A DNA stretch of 57,618 nucleotides from Leucobacter komagatae (lineage in GTDB: Bacteria; Actinomycetota; Actinomycetes; Actinomycetales; Microbacteriaceae). The position numbers and the translations under genes are program-made. Position 1 is the stretch's first letter. Each line of letters opens with the position of its first letter. The stretch lies in the NCBI RefSeq assembly GCF_000834055.1, contig NZ_JXSQ01000021.1, positions 1 through 57,618 on the forward strand. Direction: 5' to 3'. This document shows, piece after piece, positions 25,549-35,100 of this stretch. The notes below the pieces were generated by a model that saw only the letters and a list, made by a program, of their open reading frames with translations, did no database searches and had not been told where the DNA came from.

Positions 25549-26250
25549 ATGAACATTGAACGAAAAGGCCCCAGGATCCTCATCGTCGATGACGAGCCGA
25601 ACATTCGCGAACTACTGAGCACAAGCCTCCGCTTCGCCGGCTTCGGTGTGCGCTCCGTGGGAAACGGCGCGCAGACCATCTCGGCGGTACTCGAGGAAGA
25701 GCCAGACCTCATCATCCTCGACGTCATGCTCCCCGACATGAACGGCTTCAGCGTAACCAAGCGGCTGCGCTCTGCCGGGTACACCGCCCCCATCATCTTC
25801 CTCACCGCGAAAGATGACACCGAGGACAAGGTTGAGGGTCTCAACGTCGGCGGGGACGACTACGTCACCAAGCCGTTCAGCCTCGACGAGATCATCGCTC
25901 GCATCAACGCCGTACTCCGTCGCACCATTCAGGAGGACGAGGAGACCATGCTCGAGGTCGGGCCCATCAGCCTCGACCAGGACACGCACGAGGTGAGCGT
26001 TTCGGGCACCTCGGTCGAGCTCTCCCCCACCGAGTTCAAGCTGCTGCGGTACCTCATGCAGAACGCCAACCGGGTGCTCTCGAAGGCGCAGATCCTCGAC
26101 CACGTCTGGGAATACGACTTCAACGGCGATGCGGGCATCGTCGAGTCCTACATCTCCTACCTCCGCCGCAAGCTCGATCCGTTGACCGATGAGTCGCTCA
26201 TCCAGACGAAGCGCGGATTCGGATACATGCTGAAAGCAGACTCCATCTAG
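25549..26250 (+). CDS. Response regulator, OmpR/PhoB family
   Basis: A 233-residue two-domain regulator. The receiver has acidic DDE at residues 14-16, the phospho-acceptor Asp58 in ILDVMLPDMNG, the Thr in FLTAKDD and the Lys in YVTKPFS. A winged helix follows (SPTEFKLLRYLMQNANRVLS, then SYISYLRRKLDP). It is co-transcribed with the histidine kinase, whose start overlaps this stop by one base (TAGTG). The layout resembles actinobacterial MprA/TrcR-like systems; the signal is unknown. Confidence 0.93.
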   Translation: MNIERKGPRILIVDDEPNIRELLSTSLRFAGFGVRSVGNGAQTISAVLEEEPDLIILDVMLPDMNGFSVTKRLRSAGYTAPIIFLTAKDDTEDKVEGLNVGGDDYVTKPFSLDEIIARINAVLRRTIQEDEETMLEVGPISLDQDTHEVSVSGTSVELSPTEFKLLRYLMQNANRVLSKAQILDHVWEYDFNGDAGIVESYISYLRRKLDPLTDESLIQTKRGFGYMLKADSI

Positions 26251-27896
26251 TGACTCAGCTGCGCGACTTCGGGACCCATTGGGCGGACGTCTCACTCCGC
26301 ACCAAGATCACCATCGTCACGGTGTTCATCCTGTTTCTCGGTCTTATCGTCGCGGGGGTGGGCACCTTCTCGGTGCTCCGCCCCATCCTCATCAATCAGC
26401 AGAGCGCGGAGCTTGCACAAATCCGCAACAACCCGACGAATGTTTTCGCGCCGGGAACCGACCCGGAGCGGTTGTCAGCTGACGACGTCTTCACAGCAAA
26501 CCCGCGCTACTACGTCGCGTTTCTCGCGCCGGATGGCAGTGTGCTCTTCGACAACTCGCGGGATCGTCGAGCCGCAACGCTGCCCGACGTCGCCAACTAC
26601 GGGATCTCCCTCAAGTTCGCCGCTGCTCGCGAGGGCGAGAGCGTCGCCCCGATCGAGATGTCCAGTGCTGACGGGACGCACTGGCGCGGGGTAACCACGC
26701 TGCTCTACGTCGACGGTGTGGAGCACCAAGCGTCTGGGACGCTGCTCATCGCGGACTCAACAACCACGATCAACCAGCACGTCGCGCAATACATCATCGT
26801 CTTCACCGGCTTCGGTATCGCAGTGATCCTGCTCGGCGCAGCGCTCACACGCATCCTCATCACGACCACCCTGCTCCCGCTCGCAGAGGTCGAACAGACC
26901 GCGCTCGAAATCTCCCGCGGCGACTTCTCCAAGCGAATCATTGTCGCGAGCCCACACACCGAGGTCGGCCACCTCGGCGATTCGCTGAACGTGATGCTCG
27001 ACCGGCTCGACGGTTCCCTCGAAGAGCGGGAGCGCACTATCGAACGCATGCGCCGTTTCGTCGGTGACGCGAGCCACGAGCTGCGCACGCCGCTCGTCTC
27101 CGTTCGCGGCTACGCGGAGCTGTATCGCATGGGTGCGCTGCAGACGCCCGAGCAGGTCGGACAGGCGATGGAACGCATCGAGAAGGAAGCGATCCGCATG
27201 ACCTCCCTCGTGGAGGATCTGCTCGCACTCGCGCGACTCGACGAGCGACGCCCACTCCAGCTCGCGAAGCTGTCCCTGAACCAGCTCGCACGCGACGCAG
27301 CGCTCGACGCTCGCGCAGGCGCGCCCGACCGTGAGATCTCCGTCGTCGAGGCGCCAAGCGACCCGAAGGCATTCGGCGACGAGAACAAGATCCGCCAGCT
27401 CATCACGAACCTCATCGGCAACGCGAAGCAGCATACGCCTGAGGGCAGCCCTATCGAGATTGTCGTGACGGCGCTCCCCCAGCCCATCGACGACGCGGCA
27501 GTCGCCGCCGTCGAACAGCTTCCCGTTGCTGGCAGCGGCAAGCGGAGCAGCGGGTCTGCCCCGATGACCGGCAGCACCGGCGTGATTCGCGTCGACCCGA
27601 AGGGCATGACGCGCTTTGAGATCGTCGACCACGGGGAGGGCATCCCCGAACAGATCCGCGAGAAGATCTTCGGGCGGTTCTGGCGGGCTGACAGTTCTCG
27701 CAACCGTGAGACCGGGGGTTCTGGGCTTGGCCTTGCAATCGTACGCTCGATCGTCGAAGCCCACCGCGGCACGGTGACGGTGCACGAAACACCGGGTGGC
27801 GGAGCAACGTTCAGGGTAGACCTGCCAGCAGCCCCGCGCGATCCGGAACCAGGCGCAGACGACGCTGAGCAGGCGCCCCAGCCCGCAGACTCCTGA
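26250..27896 (+). CDS. Sensor histidine kinase
   Basis: A 548-residue membrane kinase partner of the upstream regulator. Two spans (about 20-45 and 175-198) flank an extracytoplasmic sensor domain of about 130 residues. A HAMP domain follows, then the H-box SHELRTPLVSVRGYAELYR with His275, the N-box NLIGNAKQHTPEG, G1 DHGEGIPEQI and G2 GGSGLGLAIVRS. Between the N-box and G1 lies a low-complexity insertion of about 50 residues rich in Ser and Gly, longer than in typical kinases. The GTG start overlaps the regulator stop. The C-terminus is a disordered Pro/Asp tail. Confidence 0.93.
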   Translation: MTQLRDFGTHWADVSLRTKITIVTVFILFLGLIVAGVGTFSVLRPILINQQSAELAQIRNNPTNVFAPGTDPERLSADDVFTANPRYYVAFLAPDGSVLFDNSRDRRAATLPDVANYGISLKFAAAREGESVAPIEMSSADGTHWRGVTTLLYVDGVEHQASGTLLIADSTTTINQHVAQYIIVFTGFGIAVILLGAALTRILITTTLLPLAEVEQTALEISRGDFSKRIIVASPHTEVGHLGDSLNVMLDRLDGSLEERERTIERMRRFVGDASHELRTPLVSVRGYAELYRMGALQTPEQVGQAMERIEKEAIRMTSLVEDLLALARLDERRPLQLAKLSLNQLARDAALDARAGAPDREISVVEAPSDPKAFGDENKIRQLITNLIGNAKQHTPEGSPIEIVVTALPQPIDDAAVAAVEQLPVAGSGKRSSGSAPMTGSTGVIRVDPKGMTRFEIVDHGEGIPEQIREKIFGRFWRADSSRNRETGGSGLGLAIVRSIVEAHRGTVTVHETPGGGATFRVDLPAAPRDPEPGADDAEQAPQPADS

Positions 27897-28151
27897 GCCG
27901 CACGTAGCGCCCATTCGCTACTCCGTCCCGGGGGAATGCGCGCAAGAGGGCCATCAGGGCCTAGCGGCACTCCTCAGAGGCGCCGAACGCGGCTTCAGCG
28001 CGGCCCCTGCTCGCACTCCTGCAGGCACCACAGCGCACCCCTAAGGGCGCCACAGCACGCGTGCTAGTCCACAGCACTCCAGTTGGCGGCTGCGCAGCTC
28101 ACGAGGCCCAGGCGTGTCGCTGGGGAGCTTCGCGCTGCCCGGCGTTCGAAC
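27897..28151. other. Gap between convergent genes
   Basis: About 255 bases with no gene I can support. It is GC-rich and contains scattered near-repeats of GGCGCC and GCAC. I see no strong hairpin terminator. Confidence 0.5.
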
Positions 28152-29210
28152 CTATCCTGCGTTGCGGCGGCGGCGAAGCACCTGGTCGAGGTTTGGCATT
28201 CCCTCGCTGGTGTCGCCGACAACGCCAAGCTCACTCAGGCGCGATCCGGGCCGAGCTGACGCAGCGGCAGCGTTCGCGCCATTCCCACTTGGGCGGGAAG
28301 CAGCTTGGGCGGCCGGGGCCTGCGGAGCAGTCGCGGCGCGCTCACTGACCGGGGCGGCTTCGGGCCGCGCCGCGGCTGCAGCGCCTGCAGCGCCTGCAGC
28401 TGCACTGCGATCGCGTGCAACCTGTTCGCGTACCTCACGCAGCAACATCGAGTCGGCCTGATTCTCGCGCGGGGCATACGCGCGCGCCTGGCGTGCCCGC
28501 GCCATCGTTCGCGCCCGCTCAATCCGGTCAGCGGCGGCGCGCTGCGCGGCTGCGTGAGCTGCGCTCGAATCCTGTGTCTCCCCGGTCGCGACAACCTCGT
28601 CGAAGGCAGCCGGGTCAGCGACGGCGCGCGCCACTGCCTGCTCGGCCGCGATCGGCGCAAGCTTTGCTCGGCCGGGGGCAATGACAACCAGTGTGCCGAG
28701 ACCGACCGTGAACGCGAGCAGCGAACCGAGCAGCACAGCGGGCCCGATCCCGGCGATGAGCATGCCGAGGCCGACGAGCGAACCGACAAGCCCGAGCAGC
28801 CCGAGCAGCGCGGCGAACGAACGCGCCCGTCGCACGATCGGCTTCCGAAGCTTCGCTGCCCGGTTCATCGCTACCTGCTTTCTCTGCATCTGCTGCGCTC
28901 GGATCTCAGCACGCACCTGTTCAGCCCGCGCGTTCGCGAGTTCTGCCTCGCGCTCGGCTTCCTGCCGTCGTTGTGCGCTGCGGAGGAGTCGTTCGTGGGC
29001 GAGCGCCTCGCGGGCCGTCGCCTCGACGCGGACCTCCTGCGGTACCTCGGCGGTCTCAGCGAGCACGCGCAGAGTGCGTTGGAGCCTGAGCGCGTTGCGC
29101 TCGGCGGCGTTGAACTCTCGCCGGCGAAACCAGGCGGGGATGAGCACGGCACCCCACAGGAGCGCGATGACGATGAACATCACCCCGCCGCCAAGCCCTC
29201 CGGTACCCAT
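28152..29210 (-). CDS. Hypothetical membrane protein with coiled coil
   Basis: A 352-residue protein. An N-terminal span (MFIVIALLWGAVLIPAWF) is followed by a long charged coiled coil (about residues 40-125, rich in Arg, Ala, Glu and Gln). Two further spans lie around residues 130-180 (ALLGLLGLVGSLVGLGML, GSLLAFTVGLGTLVVI), then an Ala/Arg-rich tail. The start at 29210 has TACAGT six bases upstream. This is a common actinobacterial orphan layout, often near galU in Microbacteriaceae. Function unknown. Confidence 0.75.
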   Translation of the reverse strand: MGTGGLGGGVMFIVIALLWGAVLIPAWFRRREFNAAERNALRLQRTLRVLAETAEVPQEVRVEATAREALAHERLLRSAQRRQEAEREAELANARAEQVRAEIRAQQMQRKQVAMNRAAKLRKPIVRRARSFAALLGLLGLVGSLVGLGMLIAGIGPAVLLGSLLAFTVGLGTLVVIAPGRAKLAPIAAEQAVARAVADPAAFDEVVATGETQDSSAAHAAAQRAAADRIERARTMARARQARAYAPRENQADSMLLREVREQVARDRSAAAGAAGAAAAARPEAAPVSERAATAPQAPAAQAASRPSGNGANAAAASARPGSRLSELGVVGDTSEGMPNLDQVLRRRRNAG

Positions 29211-29318
29211 GTGGCAACTGTAGCCATCGTCGCAGCAGGCTTGCCTACCGGCGCGCCGCAAACACGAGGGTTCTCAGGCCTGCACCCCCAGCACACGGGC
29301 GGTATCCGGCTCGACCGG

Positions 29319-29951
29319 CTATGGGCGACCTGGCTCGGTTGGGGCGCGGGTCTCGAGCCTGGCAAGCATCGATCCGGGCGCCTCCTCGCGAGTGACAGCG
29401 AAACTGTCATGGTCGCGCCACGCGCCGTCAATGTGGATGTAGCGAAGCCTGCGCCCCTCATATCGCAGGCCAAGCTTTTCCACGACCCGCAGCGAGGCGC
29501 TGTTCTCGGGCCTGATACAGATCTCGACCCGGTTCAGCCCCACGCTCACGAACAGGTAATCAATGGCGAGCGCAACCGCAGTTGGGGTGATGTTCTTCCC
29601 GGCGTGGGCGCCATCGATCCAGTACCCAACGCTCGCTGACCAGAGCGCACCGCGCGAGATATCCGAGGCGCTGAGCTGGCCAACCACGTCACCGTCGTAG
29701 GTCACGACGAACGGCACGCCCCTCCCCTCGGAGAACTGCTGCCGCATGCGCTTGATCGCCGGCTTCAGTGACACGTCCCCTGGGGTTGGGCCCGGGTTTC
29801 CCGGGTAGGTGGCCTCCCACGGGCTCAACCAGGCACGATTACTGCGCAGCAGCTGTTCGAGCACGCGGGCGTCGCGGCGGCGGATCAGCCGAATGCCAAC
29901 CCGCCCCGCGCTCAGTGCACTCGGGAGCTCTGCTCCGTCGCCGCCCAGCAT
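29319..29951 (-). CDS. GNAT-family N-acetyltransferase (RimJ-like)
   Basis: A 210-residue acetyltransferase with the RimJ/RimL pattern. It shows RLIRRRDARVLEQLLRSNRAWLSPWEAT, then VGYWIDGAHAGKNITPTAV (the acetyl-CoA loop has Ala-Gly-Lys-Asn in place of the usual Arg/Gln-Gly-x-Gly), and IRPENSASLRVVEKLGLRYEG. It probably acetylates N-termini or small amines. GalU lies 24 bases upstream in the same direction, so the two are probably co-transcribed. Confidence 0.88.
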   Translation of the reverse strand: MLGGDGAELPSALSAGRVGIRLIRRRDARVLEQLLRSNRAWLSPWEATYPGNPGPTPGDVSLKPAIKRMRQQFSEGRGVPFVVTYDGDVVGQLSASDISRGALWSASVGYWIDGAHAGKNITPTAVALAIDYLFVSVGLNRVEICIRPENSASLRVVEKLGLRYEGRRLRYIHIDGAWRDHDSFAVTREEAPGSMLARLETRAPTEPGRP

Positions 29952-29975
29952 CCTCGGTTCTGCCCTCGTGCCGTA

Positions 29976-30881
29976 CTACTCTGCGCGGAGCTTGTCGGCG
30001 AACCCGATGACCCAGTCACGGATCTCGTCGCCGAGCTCTGCGTGGTCGACACCGAGGAGCACGTTCGCCTTGATCCAGTCGGCGCGGTCGCCGGTGTCGT
30101 AGCGGCGCCCCTTGAAGACGACGCCGTACACCGGCGCGTCGCCCTCCCCAGCAGCGAGCACGTTGAGCGCGTCGGTGAGCTGGTACTCGCCGCCGCGGCC
30201 GGGCTCAAGGTCGTCAATGATGTCAAAGATCTCGGGCCGGAGCACGTAGCGCCCAATCACGGCGAGATTCGACGGGGCCTCTTCGCGGCTCGGCTTCTCG
30301 ACGAGCGCGGTGATCCGCACAACGTCGTCGTCGTCAGTCGCTTCGACCTCGGCGCAGCCGTAGAGGTGGATCGACTCGGCTGGCACCTCCATGAGAGCAA
30401 CGACAGTTACCTCGCGGACGTTGTGCACCTCGACCATGCGGTCGAGGAGCGTGTCGCGGGCATCGATGAGGTCGTCTCCGAGGAGCACGGCGAACGACTC
30501 GTTGCCAACGTGCATGCGCGCGCGGCCGACGGCGTGGCCGAGGCCAAGGGGCTGGCCCTGACGCAGGAAGTGCACCTCGGCAAGCTCACTCGCTTCGAGG
30601 ACCTTGCCCAGCTTGTTATCGTCACCCTTGTTCTGCAGCGTGTACTCGAGCTCTGGCACACCGTCGAAATGGTTGACGAGGTTGTCTTTGTTGCGTCCCG
30701 TGATGATGAGCACATCGTTGAGGCCCGCACTTGCGGCCTCCTCGACAACGTACTGGATCGCCGGCTTGTCGACGATCGGCAGCATCTCCTTGGGCATTGC
30801 CTTTGTCGCGGGGAGGAAGCGGGTGCCAAGGCCTGCGGCCGGGATTACCGCCTTCACGACGTTCGGTCGGGTTTCAGTCAT
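29976..30881 (-). CDS. galU: UTP-glucose-1-phosphate uridylyltransferase
   Basis: A 301-residue nucleotidyltransferase making UDP-glucose from UTP and glucose 1-phosphate, feeding cell-wall polysaccharides and glycolipids. Motifs are AAGLGTRFLPATKAMPKEML near residue 15, LGHAVGRAR near 113, LLGDDLID near 130 and EKPSREEAPSNLAVIGRYVL near 195. TAGGCT lies six bases before the ATG. It diverges from the 5-formyltetrahydrofolate cyclo-ligase gene. Confidence 0.96.
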   Translation of the reverse strand: MTETRPNVVKAVIPAAGLGTRFLPATKAMPKEMLPIVDKPAIQYVVEEAASAGLNDVLIITGRNKDNLVNHFDGVPELEYTLQNKGDDNKLGKVLEASELAEVHFLRQGQPLGLGHAVGRARMHVGNESFAVLLGDDLIDARDTLLDRMVEVHNVREVTVVALMEVPAESIHLYGCAEVEATDDDDVVRITALVEKPSREEAPSNLAVIGRYVLRPEIFDIIDDLEPGRGGEYQLTDALNVLAAGEGDAPVYGVVFKGRRYDTGDRADWIKANVLLGVDHAELGDEIRDWVIGFADKLRAE

Positions 30882-30975
30882 AGGCCAAGCCTATCCCGGA
30901 GGGGCGTACTGCGCTGTCACCTGGCCGACGGGGCTTCCCAACGCCGCACCGCAGGCAAGAAGTTATGGTGGGTGC
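30882..30975. promoter_or_regulatory. Divergent leaderless promoters, galU and cyclo-ligase
   Basis: On the minus strand TAGGCT lies six bases before the galU ATG. On the plus strand TATGGT lies six bases before the cyclo-ligase ATG. No Shine-Dalgarno sequence is visible for either, so both mRNAs should start at or next to the start codon. Confidence 0.65.
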
Positions 30976-31575
30976 ATGGATGAAAAGCAACGCTTGCGGG
31001 CGCTTGTCAGGACGCGACGCGACGCGAGGCTGTCGGCGGCGGGCGACGACGATTCCGTGCGCAGCGGCCAACAGGCGAGCTTCACTGCGCAACTCGCTTC
31101 CCTCACTGAGCAGCTCGGCGCTGGCCGCGTCGCCTGCTTCGTGAGCGTTCGTGGGGAGCCGGAGACGACGGGCTATTTGGCATGGGCTCGCGCGCACGGC
31201 GTGGAGGTCCTCCTCCCGCGCGTGCGTCCCGGCGGCTCACTCGAATGGTCCGTACACGAGGAGTCGGGGCTCGCCGTTGGGGCGTTCAGCATTCCGGAGC
31301 CCGTTGGGCCTGCGACCCCGATGGACGCGAGTGAGCGGGTCGATCTGCTGCTCGTCCCCGCGGCCGCGGTCGACCAGACTGGCACGCGCCTCGGGTGGGG
31401 CAGGGGCTACTTTGACCGGGAGCTGGCGAGGTTGCGCGCCGAGCTGCATGACGCTCCCCCACAGGTTTTCGCGGTGGTGTGGTCAGACGAGCTCATGGAC
31501 CGACTGCCGCAGGAACCGCACGATATCCCCGTCGACGGAGCCGTCACCGAGGAAAGTATTCACCGCTTCGGGTAG
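30976..31575 (+). CDS. 5-formyltetrahydrofolate cyclo-ligase
   Basis: A 199-residue enzyme that converts 5-formyl-THF to 5,10-methenyl-THF with ATP. Recognisable are the N-terminal QRLRALVRTRRDARLS, FVSVRGEPET, the phosphate-binding loop LGWGRGYFDREL near residue 145 and the terminal HDIPVDGAVTEESI. Length is normal. The start is ATG at 30976, leaderless. FmdB follows after 11 bases. Confidence 0.93.
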   Translation: MDEKQRLRALVRTRRDARLSAAGDDDSVRSGQQASFTAQLASLTEQLGAGRVACFVSVRGEPETTGYLAWARAHGVEVLLPRVRPGGSLEWSVHEESGLAVGAFSIPEPVGPATPMDASERVDLLLVPAAAVDQTGTRLGWGRGYFDRELARLRAELHDAPPQVFAVVWSDELMDRLPQEPHDIPVDGAVTEESIHRFG

Positions 31576-31586
31576 GCTCATCCATT

Positions 31587-31844
31587 GTGCCAACTTATGC
31601 TTACCGCTGCGCCGACTGTGGTCACAGCTTTGACATTTATCAGTCCTTCACCGACTCGACGCTCACCGAGTGCCCCGAGTGCGGCGGTGACCTGCGCAAG
31701 GTCTTTGGTTCGCTCGGCGTGACCTTCAACGGGTCGGGCTTCTACCGCACCGATTCCCGCTCGGACTCGAGTGGTTCCTCGGGGTCTTCGGGGTCCTCAG
31801 GATCCTCAGGGTCCTCAGGCGCTTCGGGATCCAGCGGCGACTGA
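31587..31844 (+). CDS. FmdB-type zinc ribbon protein
   Basis: An 85-residue protein. Two CxxC pairs (YRCADCGHSFD and TECPECGGDLRKVFG) make one zinc ribbon, followed by GVTFNGSGFYRTD, the classic FmdB ending. The last 27 residues are a Ser/Gly repeat. The GTG start lies eight bases after TAGGCT and gives the family N-terminus VPTYAYRC. Function in the family is uncertain; it is often linked to regulation or metal handling. Confidence 0.88.
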   Translation: MPTYAYRCADCGHSFDIYQSFTDSTLTECPECGGDLRKVFGSLGVTFNGSGFYRTDSRSDSSGSSGSSGSSGSSGSSGASGSSGD

Positions 31845-31868
31845 CGGGCGACGCCAGCGCGGCCTGGC

Positions 31869-32138
31869 TCAGCCCCAGTGCGGCGGTTTGTCGACCTTCA
31901 GACGCTCGTCGTTCTCACCGGTTCCCGCCGGCCTGCGAGCGGGGGTCTCTCCCCAGCCCTCGGGTTTGTCTTCGGTCGCGCGCGACGCGAGCGAGTGATC
32001 ACCGGGGGTGGGATCGACGCCAGCAGGGGCAGGCCGCTGTGCGCGGCGCGACCCTGCAACCTTTCGCGTTGACACGCGCGCAGGCGCGTCGCCTGTCGCG
32101 CCAGGTTTTCTGACGCCCTCAGGCCCCAAGTCGCTCAC
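31869..32138 (-). CDS. Small hypothetical protein ending PPHWG
   Basis: An 89-residue basic, Pro/Arg-rich and probably disordered protein. The C-terminus ENDERLKVDKPPHWG matches a recurring ending of small actinobacterial proteins in this setting. The GTG start is tentative, chosen because the upstream codons lie in the 3' end of the helicase gene. It follows the large helicase gene in the same direction. Function unknown. Confidence 0.6.
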   Translation of the reverse strand: MSDLGPEGVRKPGATGDAPARVSTRKVAGSRRAQRPAPAGVDPTPGDHSLASRATEDKPEGWGETPARRPAGTGENDERLKVDKPPHWG

Positions 32139-32173
32139 CGCACACCACTCATTCCACGTTCCACGCCGGCGGG

Positions 32174-35100
32174 CTACTGGAAGGCGGCGTCGCTCGCCTG
32201 AGCGCTGGCGCCGAGCACCCGCGCGATCCGACCGGCAACACCCTCGGGATCTGCGAAGAGATCGAAGCTCTGGACTCGGTGGTAGTGCCACCCGAGCCTG
32301 CGCAGCACGGCCGGGCGCAGGCGCAGCGCCTCGCGTAGGCTCGCGCCGCCATCTCCCGAGCTTGCGGTTCCCAGGTCAATGTCGATCGCGATTGCACGGT
32401 CGCCGTGCGAGGCAGCGATGGGGATCGCGCCGCGGTAGTCGAGCACGACCCGCACCCCGTACGCCTCAAGCCGATCCGCAAACTCGCGCACAAGCGGGTC
32501 CGTCTCGGACGGCAGGCTAACGGGTTCTGGCTCGGGGTGCTCGAACGCGAGCAGCTCAGCGAGTTCAACAACGCCGTGCTTGAGCCTCGAAGAGTCGAGA
32601 TCCTCAGGCTTGAAGCAACTGACAATCGTCATGGCCCTGCGTGCGCGCGTCATGGCGATGGCGAGCAGGTGCTCCCCGCCTGGACGACCGAGCGCCCCAA
32701 AGTTTGACAGCACCCGACCATGCGGGGTGCGGCCGTAGCCGATGGAGAAGATCACTCGGTCGCGGCTCTGCGCAGTCGCCTGCTCGAGCGTCAACACGGC
32801 AAACGGCTCCGCGCGCTCGCCGAGCAAGAACTCGCGGTATTGCGGGAACTTCGAGAACGCCTGCAATACCTCGCGGTACACCCGCACAGCGTGCTTCTCG
32901 CTCGCCGTGATCACCATGAGGGACTCATTCGGCCGTTCGTCAGCGTGCTGCAGCACCATCTGAACGACCCGATCAACCTCGGCCTCGGTGCTCTCAACCG
33001 CGCCCGTCTGCTGGTCGGGCAGCCCCTGGCCAGCGGGAACAAAGTCGTAGGTCAGGCTCGAGTGGCCAAGGAAGCTCCCAGCCCACGGCAACGACTTGAT
33101 CTCGCCACCGTAGAAGCGGGTGTTCACGAGGCTCGTGAGATCCTCACCACCCGCGCGATAGCTGCGGGTGAGCTTCAGCGTCGGGAGCACCTCCGCCAGC
33201 TCGCCGAGCGCCGAGCGCTGGCTCTTGGGGGTTGCTGGCTCGTCCTCGGAGGGGCTGTGCACCCCAATCTCAAACGGACTAGGCGTCTGGGTGGTGTCAT
33301 CACCGAACACGACAACCTGATCCGCACGGCGGATCGCGCCAAGATTCTCTGCGAGCGTCGTTGCGCCAGCATCGATCAGCAGCACGGTGTCGAATCGCGC
33401 CGTTTCCGGGAGCTGCGACACCTCGTAGGGCGACATCGCGAGCACGGGCGCAAGGGTCGAAAACAGCACCGGAGAGTCCTGCGCGAGCGCGGCGATCGAG
33501 GCGTACCCGCTCCGCAGCAACCCGCGCAGCGCGAGCGCCTCCTGCTTGTTGTCGAGCACCGCGACCCGCCAGGCGTCCGCGAGCTTCGATGCGAGCAGGG
33601 TGCCGTTGGCGCCGGCATGAGCATCGTCCACGAGGCGGAAGTCCGCCTCGAGCCGCTCGATCACGCCGGTGTTCGCGCTCAGCAGCGCAGGGTTCGTCTG
33701 CAACATGCGCTCAAGCACCGACTGCCACCACGCGAGCTCGAGCTCCGCGGCGACGGCTTCTGCAGGCACGTGCCTCGCGGACAGGTCGTCAAGGAGCGGC
33801 CCAAGCCTCGCGCTGCGGAGCCGCTCGACGATCGTCGTGCGCTCCTGAATGTTCTGCAGCACCTCGGACTCTTTCGCGAGCTCAGAGACGCGTGCGGCGA
33901 GGTCGTGCAGTTCGAGATTCTTCAGCCGATCCGGCTCCACCGTCGTACCCAAGACGGCGTCGAGCTTGTCGAGGTCTTGATACGCCGACTGGAACGCGAC
34001 CACCACGTCGGCAATGCCGAGCGGCACCTCGGGGCGAGCCCCGACGACGGTTGTGTAGCGCTGCCACAGCACACGCTGCTGCTGGATCTGCACCAGGCGC
34101 GAATACATGTCGGTGATGCTCACGCCTGGCCGCACGTACTCCTGCGCGAGCTTGCGCAGTCGCCGCTTGTTTGCGGCAGACATATCCTCGTCGCTCCCGC
34201 GGGGAGCGTGGGCCGCAATCACCTCGGCGAGCGAGCGATCGTAGACCTCGGGCGTGAACCGGTCGAGCGTGTCACGCACCCCCATGAGGAGCCGCAGGTA
34301 CACCCCGAGCTCTGAAACCGACTCATACGGGCGCATCGACGTCTGCTCGACGACCTCATTCGCCATCGAAATCAGGCGGGGAAGCTGCGACTCAGCGAGA
34401 TCGACCGCGATGCCGTAGGCAGCGCGCGCCTCCTCCGTCGAGGAGAAGTCGACGCCGTACCAGGGAGAATCATCAGGGCCGTACTGGAACTGCCCGAGCC
34501 GTGCGACCTCCGTGAGGTCGTCCGCGACCGAGGAGCGATCGATCGTGAGCTGACCGAGCGCCTGGTCGTCGAGGCGAACCGTGGTGGTCGGCGGGTTCTC
34601 GCCGAGCGAGAGATTCGTGAGCTTTCGCAGCGCGTGCAGCGGTGTCACCGAGAAGCGCTCGTCCGGGGTCGAGAGCGCGTCCCGGTAGTCGAGGAGCACG
34701 CCACGAAGCCGCACAAGCGCCTCATCGACATCGCGCATCTGCTCTGCCGTTGCGTTCTCATTCCGGCTGATCGACTCGACGAGGTTGCGCCGCAACCGCC
34801 GCGGCGTCACGGCGAGACCGGGCAGGCCGGCCCGCGTCAGTCGGTGCGTAATCCCGTCGATGGTGGATCGCCGCGGCGTGACGACCATCACATGCTTGCC
34901 ATCGCGCACGAGGTTGCCGATGGCGTTCACGACGGTCTGGGTGCCCCCGGTCCCTGGCAGCTGCCGAACGACGATCGACTGCCCGGCGTCGATCTGCGCG
35001 AGCACATCGTCCTGCTCCGGATCGGAGTCGTAGAGGCACCTGTCCGTCTCGGGCGCTGCAACATCGGGCGACACCGGGTTCACCGGGTGGTAGTTCTCGG

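Noticed and set aside
32720..34315. Long plus-strand frames opposite the large helicase gene
   Set aside because: Arg/His-rich translation with no start signal. The minus strand carries coherent helicase and nuclease motifs.
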